This document shows, piece by piece, positions 7,911 to 16,120 of a stretch of DNA of 26,687 nt (position 1 is its first letter; every line of letters begins with the position of its first letter). This DNA comes from JBCCTX01 sp964468435 (GTDB lineage: Bacteria; Bacteroidota; Bacteroidia; J057): the NCBI GenBank assembly GCA_964468435.1, contig CAYXVE010000064.1, positions 1-26,687 of the forward strand. The letters are read 5' to 3'. A program made the position numbers and the translations under genes. The notes below the pieces were generated by a model, which made no database searches, was not told where the DNA came from, and saw nothing but the letters and a program-made list of their open reading frames with translations.

Positions 7911-8930
7911 TTAATCCATGATGTAGGGATAATCTCCCACATATACATTTTCGTAGAGGGCCTCCAACTCTGGGTAAGGTGATTCTTCTGCAAACTTTAC
8001 ACAATCTACTACCTCTTGTTTTACCCGCTTATCAATTTCGTCCAAATCTTCTTCCGTAGACAGCTCATTTTCCATCATATATATCTTCAGGTTGGCAATA
8101 GGGTCTTTTCCTTTGTAATTGTCGAGTTCCTCACGCGTACGATACTTTGCGGGGTCTGACATGGAGTGTCCCTTGTAGCGATAGGTATTCATTTCCACTA
8201 GATAAGGACCTTTACCTGCGCGTATGTGTTCAATGACGGGTAGCAATTCATTATAAACAGTAATCACATCCATCCCATTAATAGGCTTTGCGGGCATATC
8301 ATAAGCCTCACCGAGTGTATAAAGCTCTGTAACATTGGAAGAACGCTCGACGGAGGTACCCATTGCATATTGATTGTTCTCTATGATATACAATATGGGG
8401 AGTTCCCACAACATTCCCAGGTTCAGGGCTTCATGGAATGAACCTTGTCTAACAGCTCCATCCCCCATTATAGTAACACAAAGCTTGTCTTCTTCGAGGT
8501 ACTTGATTCCAAAACCAATTCCCGTACCCAATGGAATTTGTCCTCCCACGATTCCATGTCCACCGAGAAAATTATGTTCTTTAGAGAAGAAGTGCATGGA
8601 GCCACCTTTACCTTTTGAGCATCCAGTAGCCTTTCCAAACAGCTCTGCCATACATGCATGGGCTGAGATACCTCTAGCCAGAGCAGGTCCGTGGTCGCGA
8701 TATGCTGTAATCACATAATCCTCTGGATTGATAGCCGTTTCCAGGCCTACAGCAACAGCCTCTTGGCCTATATATAAGTGGCAAAATCCTCTGAATTTCT
8801 GCTGCATGTAAAGCTGGCTGGCTTTCTCTTCAAACTTCCTCATGAGCAACATGCTCTCATACCACTTCAATACCTGATCCTTGGAATACTGCTGCTTATT
8901 CGTCTGCTCTTTTGCTGTTGTATTTGACAT
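7911..8930 (-). CDS. pdhA: Pyruvate dehydrogenase E1 component, alpha subunit
   Basis: Encodes 339 residues, the usual length for E1 alpha. With the beta subunit it performs the thiamine-diphosphate-dependent decarboxylation of pyruvate and reductive acetylation of lipoyl-E2, feeding acetyl-CoA into the TCA cycle. The TPP/Mg motif is clear: GDGAVRQG (from 156) and, about 25 residues on, ENNQYAMGTS (from 184). FRGFCHLYIGQEA (46-58) and the phosphorylation-loop equivalent YKGHSMSDPAKYRT (252-265) are typical. Best match is the pyruvate-specific E1 alpha rather than the branched-chain 2-oxoacid form, given the Y-I-G-Q-E and GHS-S-D-P context. The E1 beta and E2 genes are not adjacent here. The start ATG gives a short polar N-terminus as expected. 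The BFN-UVR gene lies 218 nt upstream on the same strand. Confidence 0.95.
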   Translation of the reverse strand: MSNTTAKEQTNKQQYSKDQVLKWYESMLLMRKFEEKASQLYMQQKFRGFCHLYIGQEAVAVGLETAINPEDYVITAYRDHGPALARGISAHACMAELFGKATGCSKGKGGSMHFFSKEHNFLGGHGIVGGQIPLGTGIGFGIKYLEEDKLCVTIMGDGAVRQGSFHEALNLGMLWELPILYIIENNQYAMGTSVERSSNVTELYTLGEAYDMPAKPINGMDVITVYNELLPVIEHIRAGKGPYLVEMNTYRYKGHSMSDPAKYRTREELDNYKGKDPIANLKIYMMENELSTEEDLDEIDKRVKQEVVDCVKFAEESPYPELEALYENVYVGDYPYIMD

Positions 8931-9148
8931 TATTCAACTGAATTATGAGTCTTTTATGCTGAGAATTATAAGTGTCAATGAAATTGTTAATAGATTTTTG
9001 TAATAGCAAATATTATTTTTCAAAAGGATTTATCACTGCTTTTAATTTATTCATTCGCCAAACTCCAACCTACTATAATCTTATTTATATCTTTACCAAT
9101 ATTAGTATTATGTCCGAGACTAAACATAAATCCCAACAAGATTTTATC

Positions 9149-9730
9149 CTAATTGTTATTGTCTTCTTTTCGTTTGATCATATCCCTCACCCTGGCGGCA
9201 CTTTCGTAATCTTCCTTAGCCAACAATTTATCCAGCAGGCTTCTAAGATCTGCCAGGGATTGTTGCTCCAGAGGCCTTAGTTCTTTTTCTTCCTTTTGCG
9301 CTTCTTCTTTCACATTGTTATCCACCTGAATACTGGCAGCTTCCATAACAGGTTCTACGGTATAAATCTGACAACCAAATCTCACAGCCAGAGCAATGGC
9401 ATCCGAAGTTCTGGAATCAATCTCCAATATCTCGCCATCCTCCTTTTTGCAGGTTATGGTAGCATGAAAAACACCCTCTTCCAGCTTACTGATCGTAACC
9501 TCTTCTATTTCTGCACCTAATTCGATAAGCATATTTTTAAATAGATCATGGGTGAGAGGTCTGTTGGGCTGAATCCGCTCTAATGCCACAGCAATTGCCT
9601 GAGCTTCAGATCCACCAATAATGATGGGTAAACGGCGATTACCTTCACTCTCTTCCAATATAATAGCAAAATTACCAGGATGAGATTCACTATTAGCTAA
9701 CGCGATAATTTGCAATTCGATTTTATTCAT
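9149..9730 (-). CDS. Bifunctional nuclease (BFN/DUF151) domain protein with C-terminal UVR motif
   Basis: Encodes 193 residues. Residues 1-130 are a BFN/DUF151 domain: PGNFAIILEE, RRLPIIIGGSEAQAIAVAL and IDSRTSDAIALAVRFGCQIY are its signature blocks. Residues 160-187 form a UVR motif (LADLRSLLDKLLAKEDYESA, then A-R-V-R-D-M-I), the helical hairpin found in UvrB and UvrC and in Clp adaptors. A charged linker (137-155) joins them. The BFN fold has dual RNase/DNase activity in a plant member; bacterial function is not settled. The BFN-UVR fusion is widespread in Bacteroidota as a single-copy gene (recollection), so this looks like conserved core content. It precedes pdhA on the same strand with a 218-nt AT-rich gap that probably carries the pdhA promoter. 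Confidence 0.9.
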   Translation of the reverse strand: MNKIELQIIALANSESHPGNFAIILEESEGNRRLPIIIGGSEAQAIAVALERIQPNRPLTHDLFKNMLIELGAEIEEVTISKLEEGVFHATITCKKEDGEILEIDSRTSDAIALAVRFGCQIYTVEPVMEAASIQVDNNVKEEAQKEEKELRPLEQQSLADLRSLLDKLLAKEDYESAARVRDMIKRKEDNNN

Positions 9731-10014
9731 TCAACTCTCTCTTGATAAATCACTACTTCTCAACGCACAGACCAGACATCTATCGTGCTGGCAAATTACA
9801 CATATTCAATTTTTGGGTTCCATTGATTGAACGCACCAGGATGCTTTTTGATACACATCCGTATGAGTTATGTATCTCTTTTTATAACAGGAGACAAGGC
9901 TCGATTGATTTACACATTAAAATAGCCATTAGCGCCTTACAGGTAAAGATTTTCATATACAACCTATGTACTATAATCTGTACACAAAAGCGAAGATAAC
10001 AAAATTAATCCCAT
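9731..10014. other. Intergenic region upstream of the BFN-UVR gene
   Basis: No credible gene. An 85-codon plus-strand frame (9742-9999) has no recognisable motif and sits where the BFN-UVR promoter should be. With the gerW relic downstream of it (10015-10185), 455 bp separate the two intact genes. Confidence 0.5.
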
Positions 10015-10254
10015 TTATATACGAGCATTGGCAGTGATTTTACGGGAGAAGGGCAAACTAAAGATACCTGCACCAGCACTGGCTCCCTCTCCCTCTCCAT
10101 GAGCATATTGAGGGGCATCTCCTCCGCTTCAGCCTGTGCCAAATCCCATGCCAATCCGGACAACCGGAATACAGGTAAATTCTCCTCATTCTAAGGGTTT
10201 TCCCACAACGGTATCGGAGTTGGCCCCATGTTCGATGAAATGAGTTACTTTATC
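10015..10254 (-). pseudogene. Broken GerW/YtfJ-family gene, fused in frame to the anti-sigma-like gene
   Basis: Reading leftwards from about 10254 in a single frame gives LDKVTHFIEHGANSDTVVGK-PLE, a TGA (10186-10188), GEFTCIPVVRIGMGFGTG, a TGA (10129-10131), then SGGDAPQYAHGEGEGASAGA-GI and a TAA at 10015-10017. This matches the GerW (YtfJ) layout: a helix, a T-V-x-G-x-P segment, I-P-V-x-R/K-I/V-x-x-G-F-G-x-G, a Gly/Glu-rich loop and G-A-G-x-G. In Bacteroidota GerW proteins as I recall them, Leu stands at the first TGA and Gly near the second, so each stop can arise from one substitution. The C-terminal strands are missing. The first 20-odd residues are translated as the tail of the upstream TPR gene, so the intact frame of that gene now ends inside gerW. 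Confidence 0.65.
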
Positions 10255-10959
10255 GAGAAGTTCTTGTGCTCTTGCAGCATAAGCGTGAGCACGCTCTGCG
10301 GCGATCTGTTTTAATAATTCCTGAGCTTTCAGGTACTTGCCTTGCTGGCCGAGGGCAAGTGCGAGGTACCATTGAGCAGCCTGATGATAAAGGCTACTTG
10401 GCGGTATTTTGATTAACCGATCGACTGCTGCATCGAGTTCTCCGGCTCCCAGCTGACTCACTCCCAGATAGAAACCCAAAGCTGCATCATCAGGTTGCTG
10501 CAAATATAGCGGTTTGAGTAGAGAGGTTGCTTCCTGGAAATCACCAGTATTGTAAGCTTCCATGGCTTGATTGAGTTGAGATTTCCCTTCAGCCCTTACA
10601 GTAATTCTATCGGGATAAGCAGAAAAAGCCTCCTGAAAGGGATTCTTCTGAGGGATTAACCACCATATCCCAATAACGATCAGGATGGCTGCTGCTGCAC
10701 CGATTCCCCAGCCAAGTAGGCGATCAAAAGAATGTGATGAACGCATACTATTTTCCTGTTTGAGAGATTTATCGAGCGCCTGTAGTTCTTCCTTATACAA
10801 CTTCCGTTTTCTCAGATCCAACAGAACTCGTATTTCCCGATGGGTACGCAGTTCCTCAGCCAATTCAGGGTCAAGCGACAGTCTTTGTTCAAAATCCTTT
10901 CTTTCTTCCGCTTTCAAGCGTCCTTCCAGATAATTTTCTATTTGTGTTGTATAATCCAT
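10186..10959 (-). CDS. Membrane TPR protein, putative anti-sigma factor, with a foreign C-terminal tail
   Basis: Encodes 257 residues. Residues 1-70 are a charged helical region of the type common at the N-terminus of Bacteroidota anti-sigma proteins (Y-L-x-G-R-L, F-E-x-R-L, D-P-E-L-A-E-E-L-R-T-H-R). A membrane segment spans about 82-103 (GWGIGAAAAILIVIGIWW). Residues 125-232 are TPR-like (QAMEAYNTGDFQEA, LGVSQLGAGELDAAVDRL, LALGQQGKYLKAQELL) and should be periplasmic. It follows the ECF sigma gene by 130 nt on the same strand, which is the main reason for the anti-sigma proposal. The last roughly 22 residues (from LDKVTHFIEHG) look like the beginning of a GerW protein, so the original C-terminus seems to have been replaced by in-frame fusion. 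It has no zinc-finger H-x3-C-x2-C motif, so it is not a classical ZAS protein. Confidence 0.8.
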   Translation of the reverse strand: MDYTTQIENYLEGRLKAEERKDFEQRLSLDPELAEELRTHREIRVLLDLRKRKLYKEELQALDKSLKQENSMRSSHSFDRLLGWGIGAAAAILIVIGIWWLIPQKNPFQEAFSAYPDRITVRAEGKSQLNQAMEAYNTGDFQEATSLLKPLYLQQPDDAALGFYLGVSQLGAGELDAAVDRLIKIPPSSLYHQAAQWYLALALGQQGKYLKAQELLKQIAAERAHAYAARAQELLDKVTHFIEHGANSDTVVGKPLE

Positions 10960-10986
10960 AAAAGCCCTATTTTATTGCGTTTTTTG

Positions 10987-11033
10987 GCTAGTAGATATCA
11001 GATCGTAATTAGATTGCAGATTATAGCTAGTAG
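10987..11033. repeat. Short imperfect direct repeat in the sigma/anti-sigma gap
   Basis: GCTAGTAGATATCAG begins at 10987 and GCTAGTAGCTGGCAG at 11026; the first 8 bases are identical and the spacing is 39 nt. The whole gap (10960-11089) is made of similar TAG/CTAG/GATATCAG words. It could be a relic of a low-complexity intergenic repeat family. Confidence 0.35.
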
Positions 11034-11089
11034 CTGGCAGCGGTATGCGCGTGTTGAAATACTTATTTTTACGGCCTACAAGCCAGGAG

Positions 11090-11695
11090 CTATTCCACCA
11101 GCTCTGCGATTATCTGCTTTACATTGGGATTTTTACTTACCAACTGTTTCAAAGCTTTCATACAGAGATTTTTACGGTTTCTTACAATCTGTTCGTTCTT
11201 GTAACCCAAGCGTTTGGCTATTTCCCTCATCGAATACTTCATACTCCATAATGTCAACACCTCCTTGCACTTTTTTGCAAGACTATTGAGTAGCTCTTCG
11301 AGGATTTGCTCCTGATCTTTACTTAGCACACGTGTTTCAGGCGTTTCTTCCACCAAACGCCTTTCTTTATCAGTCAACGTATTCAGATAATTTTTCTCAA
11401 CACCCATTCTTCTGAATCTCCTGTACCATAAGTTTTTACTCATGGCGAAGAGATATGTTGACAATGTACTTTGGCCTTTAAACTGATCTTTTTCTATTGC
11501 AATCAGCAACTGTATCAATGCATCTTGAAAGACATCCCTGGCCTCTTCCTCACTGCCTTTCCTGGCTTTGATAAAAGCGATGATTTCATCAATGTGTTGC
11601 CGATACAAGTAAGCTGTTACTTTCTCTCTACTACTCCCCCCAGCTTTTATGGCCTTGATAATTTCCTCATCCGGGTATCGCCCCTGATTTTTCAT
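11090..11695 (-). CDS. ECF-type RNA polymerase sigma factor
   Basis: Encodes 201 residues. Sigma region 2 covers about 25-97, with ARDVFQDALIQL (region 2.2, core binding) and STLSTYLFAMSKNLWYRRFR (2.3-2.4, -10 recognition). Sigma region 4 covers about 125-185, with the helix-turn-helix SMREIAKRLGYKNEQIVRNR-K. There is no region 1 or 3, so it is group 4 (ECF). It should direct a small regulon under control of a membrane anti-sigma protein, for which the next gene is the natural candidate. The upstream TPR-CHAT gene ends 106 nt before the start, and that gap holds a 12-bp palindrome and a 6-bp hairpin. The start ATG is immediately preceded by AT-rich sequence without a Shine-Dalgarno motif, which is normal in this phylum. 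Confidence 0.92.
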   Translation of the reverse strand: MKNQGRYPDEEIIKAIKAGGSSREKVTAYLYRQHIDEIIAFIKARKGSEEEARDVFQDALIQLLIAIEKDQFKGQSTLSTYLFAMSKNLWYRRFRRMGVEKNYLNTLTDKERRLVEETPETRVLSKDQEQILEELLNSLAKKCKEVLTLWSMKYSMREIAKRLGYKNEQIVRNRKNLCMKALKQLVSKNPNVKQIIAELVE

Positions 11696-11714
11696 ATTAG
11701 ATGCTTAAGCTTAG

Positions 11715-11763
11715 GTAAAGGTAACTTTACGAATATATCATTTTCACAGAAATTCTTAAGAAT
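11715..11763. promoter_or_regulatory. Palindrome pair upstream of the sigma factor gene
   Basis: ATTCTTAAGAAT at 11752-11763 is a perfect 12-bp palindrome. GTAAAG (11715-11720) and CTTTAC (11725-11730) form a perfect 6-bp hairpin with a GTAA loop, 20 nt from the sigma start codon. A further perfect palindrome, GCTTAAGC, lies at 11703-11710. The cluster sits in the 106-nt gap after the CHAT gene and may be an operator or a separate promoter for the sigma gene. Confidence 0.35.
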
Positions 11764-11801
11764 AGGATAGACGTAAGGACAGGAAAAGCATGGCCCCGGT
11801 T

Positions 11802-14800
11802 TCAGACAGTTTTCTGCCAGGATCTGTAAATAATCCAGCCCAAAGCAAGGGCTAGCAGGATGCCTAATGAAATATAAATGCTGATAGCGATAGGGAAAGG
11901 AAAGGCAACCGGCCCCGGGTCCCCTGTCAAAATAAACCCCGCCCAATAAAAAGGATGAGCAGCCAGGGGATCACTTTCCTGGAGGTACATTTGCCTGGCA
12001 TTGGCCAGGGCTTCATCCTTGGGAATTCCCTTTTTTAGCTCCTGATAGAAATACTTCATTAAGCGAGAGGTCGCTTCATCGTTGACTTGCCATAGTGATG
12101 TGATAAGAGACTGAGTACCTGCAAATGAAAACCCTTTTGCCATACTCATGATCCCTTCACCATACATGTATTTTCCATACCCTGTCTCACATGCACTCAA
12201 GACGACCAACTCTGCATTGAGCTGCATTCCAAAAAGTTCTGCCATATCCAGTTTTCCATCTTCACCTTCACTTGGCAAAAGCGCTACATGGGAATATAGA
12301 GGATCTGTATCATTTACAGAAGCGTGGCTGGCAATATGTATCAGTCTATACTGTTTCGCAATCTCCTTAAATTGTTCCTCTGTAGCTTCCTGTCCAAGAA
12401 GTGCTTCACCGTGCATCATTCCAGCTATATTCTGAGCCTCATGCTGGTTGAAGGTCAGCTTAGCATAATTGCGAATCATGGAAGGCCAATCAGAATCCCG
12501 ACTAAAATCTGGTGCAAGGGCCAACAGGTTCTTGTTGCTTTTTCCAGCAGACAGCTGTGGTGGCCTGACCAGCCAGGATGCAGCATAAGCATAAGTTATA
12601 CGATGCTTTTTACCCATGAATGGCATTTCCCTGATAGCGATCTCGCCAGTTTCGACTGGTACAGAGAGCAATAACTCGAATGGCAAATATCCTAATGCCC
12701 CTCCAGGCACTATGATCAGGCGTTCTTTGAGATCAGGAGCGATCTCCAGAATGGGTTCCCATAGTTTCTGGTGTAATGCAGTTGCAATACGTGAGTAGGA
12801 CTGTAGATCATCCACGGGATGTCCTTCGCGATATATACTCGATTTCAGGCTATCGACCCATACCGACAAAGGATATTGCAAAGGAATATTCACCATATGA
12901 ATGGAATCGCTCCTCAAGATAAATGCAAAAAGGTCTTTGGGTCCGGCAAAATATTCGATCATATCTGCCTGTAAACCTCGAAGGTATTGTTTCAGGGATG
13001 GTAAATCTATCTGAGAAGATGCATATCTCAGTTGATAGTAGTCTGGATAGTAAGTCTCAAATACACTGAGTAAAGAATCATAGCTTTGCTGGAGCGCAAA
13101 CTGCTCCATACGGATTTGACTAATCTCAGGATCATCTTGTTCGGTTGCCTGATTGAGCTTTCTTCCTTTGAATATCAATAATTGCTTTAATCGCTCTTCC
13201 TCCTTCAACATTTCAGTGGGTATTCCAGCGTATTGTTTTGCCTGGCTATGTTTGATACTTTCCCTCAGGATCATAGCCCGGCTTTTTTCACTAGCCTGAA
13301 ATGCCTCCACGATGAAATCTACATTTCCCGTACGCTGAAACCCCAGCCATGCAGCCTCCATCATTCCATTGAAGACCGGCCAGGTTTCCTGGAGAAACTG
13401 CTCTTTGGATGTAGAAGGACGAAATCTGTTTCTGATGCTGTCTATTGCCGCAACAGCAAGCTTGTAAGCTTTCCAACTTTGCTGAAAAGCTTCATTACTA
13501 TCCATTTGAAGATAATACTTACCCATATTTCCCAACACCAGAACCAACTGTTTATCTCTGACCCTGGGAAGCTCGTCCGGTAAACGGGTATGATCGTACC
13601 CCGGCATATATATACTCAAAGCACTGTCGAGTTGAGCCATAGCTTCCTGATATCCATTTGTCAACATGGATTTGGTTTCAGCGAGATATAGATGTGATTC
13701 AACAATGAGTGGGCTATCCTTATTCATAAGTCTCTTGCGCATGCTGAGCGCTACCTCCTGCATGGCAATAGCCTGGTCGAAATCTCCTGTCATGGCATAG
13801 GCTTTTCCCAGATTGTTTAACAGGGTAGCTATCTCTATATGGTCTCCCTGAAATTCTTTCCTATACCTCTGCAGTGCAGATTCCAGGTACCGGATAGCTT
13901 GTTTAAATTTTTGCTGATCAATGTAGGTCTGACCAAAGTTGAGATAAGTATCGTAGATCAGAATATTGTCTTCGTCAAATATTTTCTGTTTGATCTCCAA
14001 GGCACGATTGAGATATATATTTACTGAGTCATGCTCCTGAAGTGCACTATATACTTTAGCAATATTATCGTAATAGATCGCGAGGTTCCTTTGATTGGGG
14101 TCAGGCTGCTTTTTTTCGAGGTCTATTGCCTGGCGATAGAGATTCAGGGATCTTCCATAGTCGCCTATCAGGCGGTTAAGCACAGCCATGTTGTTGTATA
14201 CTGCAGCCTGGGACAGCATGGAGGATTTCGCCACTTCAGGCAAACTGTCTTTGTACGTAAGGACTTTATAGTAATTATCTATAGCCTGTTGATAGTAGCC
14301 CATCCGGGCATAGTTAATGGCAGCATTGACATATGCTGCACATATGTCCTGGATGGGAAGTGGTTCCTGATTTTCCCATATGTTGATGGCCTTGATCAAC
14401 TGCTCATTGGCATCTAGATGTGATCCATTTAGTCTGTGTAATACTCCGAGATTGTTGTAAGCCTGAGCTAGATCACTGTGATCAGGGGGGAGGTGTTGCT
14501 TGCGTATATTGAGAACAGATTGGGAACATTTGAGTGCTTCAGGATATCTCCCTAAGTATATCAGGTCAAATACCTGTCCATTTTGCGATGTAGCGACTGG
14601 CAAAGTATGTTCACCCCAAATACTTTCTGCCCTTTTTTGGGCTTCCAAATGCCAAAGATAGGCTTCCTCTATGTTTCCTATGATCTGATAAGACTCTCCG
14701 AGAGAGAAGGCAAGGAGATAAGGAACTGCGCGGTGAATATTGGGATAAGATGAGACAATGCTATCGTAGTAGTGTAGTGTATCCATTACTATGAACGATT

Positions 14801-14957
14801 GAGCAAACTCAATACTATCAACCCACCGGTTACATTGTCTTGCCAAAAGTGCGCTATCGGAGAGTAGTTTCTGGGATACTTCCAACTGTGCCTGAGAAGA
14901 AAGATACCCAAGCAAAAATGTAAACAAAATAAAATTTTCAGTCAAAAATCGACGCAT
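11802..14957 (-). CDS. Secreted, membrane-anchored TPR-CHAT (caspase-like) protein
   Basis: Encodes 1051 residues. A signal peptide (about 1-23, ending SSQAQ) precedes tetratricopeptide repeats over about 60-470 (for example YNNLGVLHRLNGSHLDANEQ, YNNMAVLNRLIGDYGRSLNL, LNNLGKAYAMTGDFDQAIAM). A helical linker follows to about 660, then a CHAT domain (about 690-1015) and a C-terminal membrane helix (about 1021-1042) with a short basic tail. The CHAT dyad is intact: His878 in IASHASV and Cys923 in VLSACETG, with the usual GEGIMSMAKGF, SLWQVND and HPFYWAGFILTGD blocks. CHAT domains are separase/caspase-like cysteine proteases. Signal peptide and C-terminal anchor together place TPRs and protease in the periplasm. 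The gene lies upstream of, and is collinear with, the ECF sigma and TPR anti-sigma genes, so control of that pathway by proteolysis is a plausible role (inference). A secreted hydrolase gene lies 68 nt upstream. Confidence 0.93.
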   Translation of the reverse strand: MRRFLTENFILFTFLLGYLSSQAQLEVSQKLLSDSALLARQCNRWVDSIEFAQSFIVMDTLHYYDSIVSSYPNIHRAVPYLLAFSLGESYQIIGNIEEAYLWHLEAQKRAESIWGEHTLPVATSQNGQVFDLIYLGRYPEALKCSQSVLNIRKQHLPPDHSDLAQAYNNLGVLHRLNGSHLDANEQLIKAINIWENQEPLPIQDICAAYVNAAINYARMGYYQQAIDNYYKVLTYKDSLPEVAKSSMLSQAAVYNNMAVLNRLIGDYGRSLNLYRQAIDLEKKQPDPNQRNLAIYYDNIAKVYSALQEHDSVNIYLNRALEIKQKIFDEDNILIYDTYLNFGQTYIDQQKFKQAIRYLESALQRYRKEFQGDHIEIATLLNNLGKAYAMTGDFDQAIAMQEVALSMRKRLMNKDSPLIVESHLYLAETKSMLTNGYQEAMAQLDSALSIYMPGYDHTRLPDELPRVRDKQLVLVLGNMGKYYLQMDSNEAFQQSWKAYKLAVAAIDSIRNRFRPSTSKEQFLQETWPVFNGMMEAAWLGFQRTGNVDFIVEAFQASEKSRAMILRESIKHSQAKQYAGIPTEMLKEEERLKQLLIFKGRKLNQATEQDDPEISQIRMEQFALQQSYDSLLSVFETYYPDYYQLRYASSQIDLPSLKQYLRGLQADMIEYFAGPKDLFAFILRSDSIHMVNIPLQYPLSVWVDSLKSSIYREGHPVDDLQSYSRIATALHQKLWEPILEIAPDLKERLIIVPGGALGYLPFELLLSVPVETGEIAIREMPFMGKKHRITYAYAASWLVRPPQLSAGKSNKNLLALAPDFSRDSDWPSMIRNYAKLTFNQHEAQNIAGMMHGEALLGQEATEEQFKEIAKQYRLIHIASHASVNDTDPLYSHVALLPSEGEDGKLDMAELFGMQLNAELVVLSACETGYGKYMYGEGIMSMAKGFSFAGTQSLITSLWQVNDEATSRLMKYFYQELKKGIPKDEALANARQMYLQESDPLAAHPFYWAGFILTGDPGPVAFPFPIAISIYISLGILLALALGWIIYRSWQKTV

Positions 14958-15025
14958 AAAGTAAATCCAAAACCAAGTTAGCTATTGTGTAAATATAGCC
15001 TGCATGATAGTCCATCGCAAGAAAA

Positions 15026-16060
15026 TTACTTTCTGCTTTCCAGGTCTGAATCTTTACCCTGACCCAGAGCAACTTGAGTTTTACCTTTTATCTGGTTGTA
15101 TAGAAAGTTTTTTCCGAGGGAAAGTACAGTCTCCCAGTTGTCGTTGGGGAAGAGCAAAAAGGGCCGTCGATGATAGAAGGTGTGCTTCTCTTCTGCAAAT
15201 GGATAATAATCATGAGGAAGTGATAGAGAATCCATATGGGCATGGATCTCTTCGGAGCCATATAAAGTAGGGAACATGGGAAGTTTGAAGGGGCGACCTT
15301 CACCTATAGGTACGATCTTGTCTTCAGTACCGTGAACCAGCAGCATGGGAACAGCCTCATCAGGTTCTATCATCTCAGGTGTATATATACCCCCCCAAAG
15401 GGCGATAATACCTGCCACATCTACAGTGTGATCGTAATCATTACCAGCACAATCCAGGCATTTGAGGTCCCGGCTTTCCAGGTCTTTTCCTACTCCATAA
15501 GTCTCCACAGGTCTCTCCTCCTCAGACATGTATACCGAGTGAATGGCTGCAATAGTTCCCGAACTGTTTCCCCCTAGAAAGATTTTCGTGGTGTCAAGAG
15601 CATATTTTTCGTGAAACTCCTTGAAATATCTGACGGATGCTCTAACATCCTGAATAGCCCGGTAGCCTGCACGTATCATACTCTTTTTGCTAAGCACATT
15701 ATACCCCAGTCTGTAGTCGACGTTAGCGCAAACATATCCCATATGTGCGAGGCTATCGCACCAATGCCGGATATCCTTCTTAGACTTTTGATTCCCCAAC
15801 AAGAATGCGCCTCCGTGGAACATCACTACCAGGGGCCGTTGGGGGATTGAATCTCCTGCAGGCTGGTACAACTCAAGGGTCAAGGGTTCTGGCTTATCCA
15901 TATTCCACCAGTCATACTGATCGGCGTTTGCATAAACTATGTCTTTGGTGATTTGAATAGAATCAAAAACTCTCCCAATATATCTTTCTTGCTGAGCTTT
16001 TAGGATCAGAATATTGAACATAAAAAGGAGTAATAACGGGAGGTATGGAAATTTTATCAT
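15026..16060 (-). CDS. Secreted alpha/beta-hydrolase (carboxylesterase, BD-FAE-like)
   Basis: Encodes 344 residues with a signal peptide (about 1-22). The fold is the esterase/lipase type with an HGGAF oxyanion-hole motif (82-86), nucleophile elbow GGNSSGT with Ser166, acid Asp247 in HGTEDKIVP, and His293 in EEKHTFY. The full triad suggests an active enzyme. Layout and motifs are those of the bacterial feruloyl-esterase-like (BD-FAE) and carboxylesterase type B groups that remove ester side chains from polysaccharides, but the substrate is not deducible. Four Cys residues in 101-204 could form disulphides, fitting an extracytoplasmic location. A LamG gene lies 60 nt upstream and the TPR-CHAT gene 68 nt downstream, all on the same strand, so the three may be one transcript. 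Confidence 0.9.
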   Translation of the reverse strand: MIKFPYLPLLLLFMFNILILKAQQERYIGRVFDSIQITKDIVYANADQYDWWNMDKPEPLTLELYQPAGDSIPQRPLVVMFHGGAFLLGNQKSKKDIRHWCDSLAHMGYVCANVDYRLGYNVLSKKSMIRAGYRAIQDVRASVRYFKEFHEKYALDTTKIFLGGNSSGTIAAIHSVYMSEEERPVETYGVGKDLESRDLKCLDCAGNDYDHTVDVAGIIALWGGIYTPEMIEPDEAVPMLLVHGTEDKIVPIGEGRPFKLPMFPTLYGSEEIHAHMDSLSLPHDYYPFAEEKHTFYHRRPFLLFPNDNWETVLSLGKNFLYNQIKGKTQVALGQGKDSDLESRK

Positions 16061-16120
16061 GAATGCGGTTTTGGCTTGCCTTGTGTGGTATTGAAAAAAA
16101 GTTGAGGGTATTAGGAGGGT

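Noticed and set aside
9742..9999. An 85-codon plus-strand frame upstream of the BFN-UVR gene
   Set aside because: No motif, AT-driven residue content, and it occupies the expected promoter of the divergent BFN-UVR gene.
10129..10188. In-frame TGA codons as selenocysteine or as reassigned codons
   Set aside because: They fall at positions expected to be Leu and Gly in GerW, no SECIS-like hairpin stands out, and TGA ends other intact genes such as the esterase at 1999-2001.
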